The position numbers were made by a program, and so were the translations under genes. From Anaerolineales bacterium (lineage in GTDB: Bacteria > Chloroflexota > Anaerolineae > Anaerolineales > Villigracilaceae), in NCBI GenBank assembly GCA_025056515.1, contig JANWWB010000108.1:1-7470 (forward strand): a DNA stretch of 7,470 nt. Reading direction: 5' to 3'. Below are positions 6,712 to 7,470 of the stretch, piece by piece; the first letter of the stretch is position 1; each line of letters opens with the position of its first letter. The notes beneath the pieces are model-generated. The model saw nothing but the letters and a program-made list of their open reading frames with translations, made no database searches and had not been told where the DNA came from.

Positions 6712-7470
6712 TTAATAGACGGGCAAGCTGGGATCCACTTCACGTGCCCAGGCGTTGATGCCGCCTTTCAGATGTTTCAGCCGCCGGAAGCCAGCGCTGA
6801 TCAGCAGTTCGAGAGCCCGACGCGAACGCGAGCCCATCTTGCAAAAGAGGACGATTTCCTGCGTCGAGTCCAATTCTGAGAGTCGCGCCGGAAGTTCACC
6901 AAGTGGAATGTTGCGCGCTCCTTCGAGATGCGAAATTTCCAGTTCGTGTGGTTCGCGAACATCGAGCAAGAGCAGCTGATCGCCGCGGCGCAGCCTTTCG
7001 GCCAGTTCAGCAGCTTCGAGGTCCCATTCCGCTCCGGCCGAGCCTTCGTCATGAAACATCCCTGGCACGCCGCAGAACTCCTCATAATCAATCAGGGTGG
7101 TCACTTCGGGATGTTCTCCGCAGACCTTGCAGCGCGGGTTTTTCTTGAGTGTCACAGTTTCGAAGGACATGTCCAGGGCGTTGTAGAGCAGAAGCCGACC
7201 GAGAAGCGGTTCACCGATACCGAGCAGCAGTTTGAGCGTTTCGGTAGCCTGAATGAGGCCAATCACACCAGGCAGGACGCCCAGCACCCCAGCATCAGCG
7301 CAAGAGGGAACAAGCCCGGGCGGGGGTGGCTCTGGGAACAGGCAACGGTAGCAGGGGCCGCAGCGTGCATCGAAGACGCTGGCCTGCCCGTCGAAGCGGA
7401 AAACCGCACCGTAGACGTTCGGCTTTCCGGTCAGCACGCATAGGTCGTTAGTCAGGTAGCGGGTGGGGAA
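6712..7470 (-). CDS. moeZ: MoeB/MoeZ-type adenylyltransferase with C-terminal rhodanese domain (partial, N-terminus beyond window)
   Basis: The last 252 residues of a ThiF/MoeB-type E1-like enzyme. Such proteins adenylate the C-terminal glycine of a ubiquitin-like sulfur carrier (MoaD, ThiS, CysO), and a fused rhodanese domain then supplies sulfur for molybdopterin, thiamine or cysteine. The reading frame is open to the window edge, where FPTRYLTND continues the family sequence, so the start is outside. Counted from the edge, zinc-binding CxxC pairs are C40/C43 and C114/C117. PSCADAGVLG (55-64) carries the candidate active cysteine C57. The rhodanese domain runs from about 150 to 250, with DVREPHE (170-176), HLEGARNIP (181-189) and the catalytic loop CKMGSRS (C210-S216). 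All key residues expected in this portion are present. The PIG-L gene follows 37 bp downstream. The symbol is by architecture; the missing ATP-binding N-terminal domain cannot be checked here. Confidence 0.92.
   Translation of the reverse strand, partial: FPTRYLTNDLCVLTGKPNVYGAVFRFDGQASVFDARCGPCYRCLFPEPPPPGLVPSCADAGVLGVLPGVIGLIQATETLKLLLGIGEPLLGRLLLYNALDMSFETVTLKKNPRCKVCGEHPEVTTLIDYEEFCGVPGMFHDEGSAGAEWDLEAAELAERLRRGDQLLLLDVREPHELEISHLEGARNIPLGELPARLSELDSTQEIVLFCKMGSRSRRALELLISAGFRRLKHLKGGINAWAREVDPSLPVY

Noticed and set aside
6675..6743. Longer N-terminus for the PIG-L protein from 6743
   Set aside because: The extension overlaps the end of the upstream gene and does not look like family sequence; the ATG at 6674 gives the usual short lead before AHPDD.
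6928..7443. 171-residue open frame on the + strand
   Set aside because: It is antisense to the adenylyltransferase-rhodanese gene, whose catalytic motifs are all intact in the other strand.
1..7470. Defence system, mobile element or CRISPR array
   Set aside because: No repeat-spacer pattern, transposase, integrase, nuclease or toxin-antitoxin signature was seen; the genes fit ordinary metabolism.

Overview
The window carries four protein genes of ordinary bacterial type and moderate to high GC content. Two lie on the + strand (an MFS sugar transporter of the GPH family, then a very large secreted glycoside-hydrolase-like protein). Two lie on the - strand (a MoeB/MoeZ-type adenylyltransferase with a rhodanese tail, cut by the right edge, then a PIG-L/LmbE-type deacetylase). 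I saw no tRNA, rRNA, CRISPR array, transposase, integrase or phage gene. The large multi-module secreted protein and the ThiF-rhodanese fusion suggest a free-living bacterium, possibly of the Chloroflexota (Anaerolineae-like). That placement is a guess from protein style, not a demonstrated assignment.

Layout: 1-233 is non-coding, with a strong inverted repeat near the left edge and a perfect TATAAT box shortly before the first gene. 234-1679 encodes the 12-TM GPH symporter. 1680-1922 is a gap that opens with a 9-bp perfect hairpin overlapping the transporter stop codon. 1923-5315 encodes a 1130-residue exported protein: signal peptide, Ig-like domain interrupted by a LamG module, FN3-like domain, GHL15-like TIM barrel, then a terminal beta-sandwich that seems interrupted by a CBM4_9-type module and by a golvesin-type module. 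5316-5831 is a convergent intergenic gap of about 0.5 kb with several hairpins and one doubtful 40-codon ORF. 5832-6674 (-) is the PIG-L deacetylase and 6712-7470 (-) is the C-terminal part of the adenylyltransferase-rhodanese protein.

How the genes may work together: the transporter and the secreted hydrolase-like protein are co-directional and form a plausible pair for breaking down an extracellular glycan and importing the product. The gap and hairpin between them suggest separate or attenuated transcription rather than a tight operon. The two - strand genes are 37 bp apart and may be co-transcribed. They fit sulfur-carrier activation (MoeZ-like) and N-acetylglucosaminyl deacetylation (PIG-L), a combination that could touch low-molecular-weight thiol synthesis, but the link is inference. 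The most unusual item is the nested, module-within-module architecture of the large secreted protein. A second pattern is that all three complete genes end in a short hairpin overlapping the stop codon.
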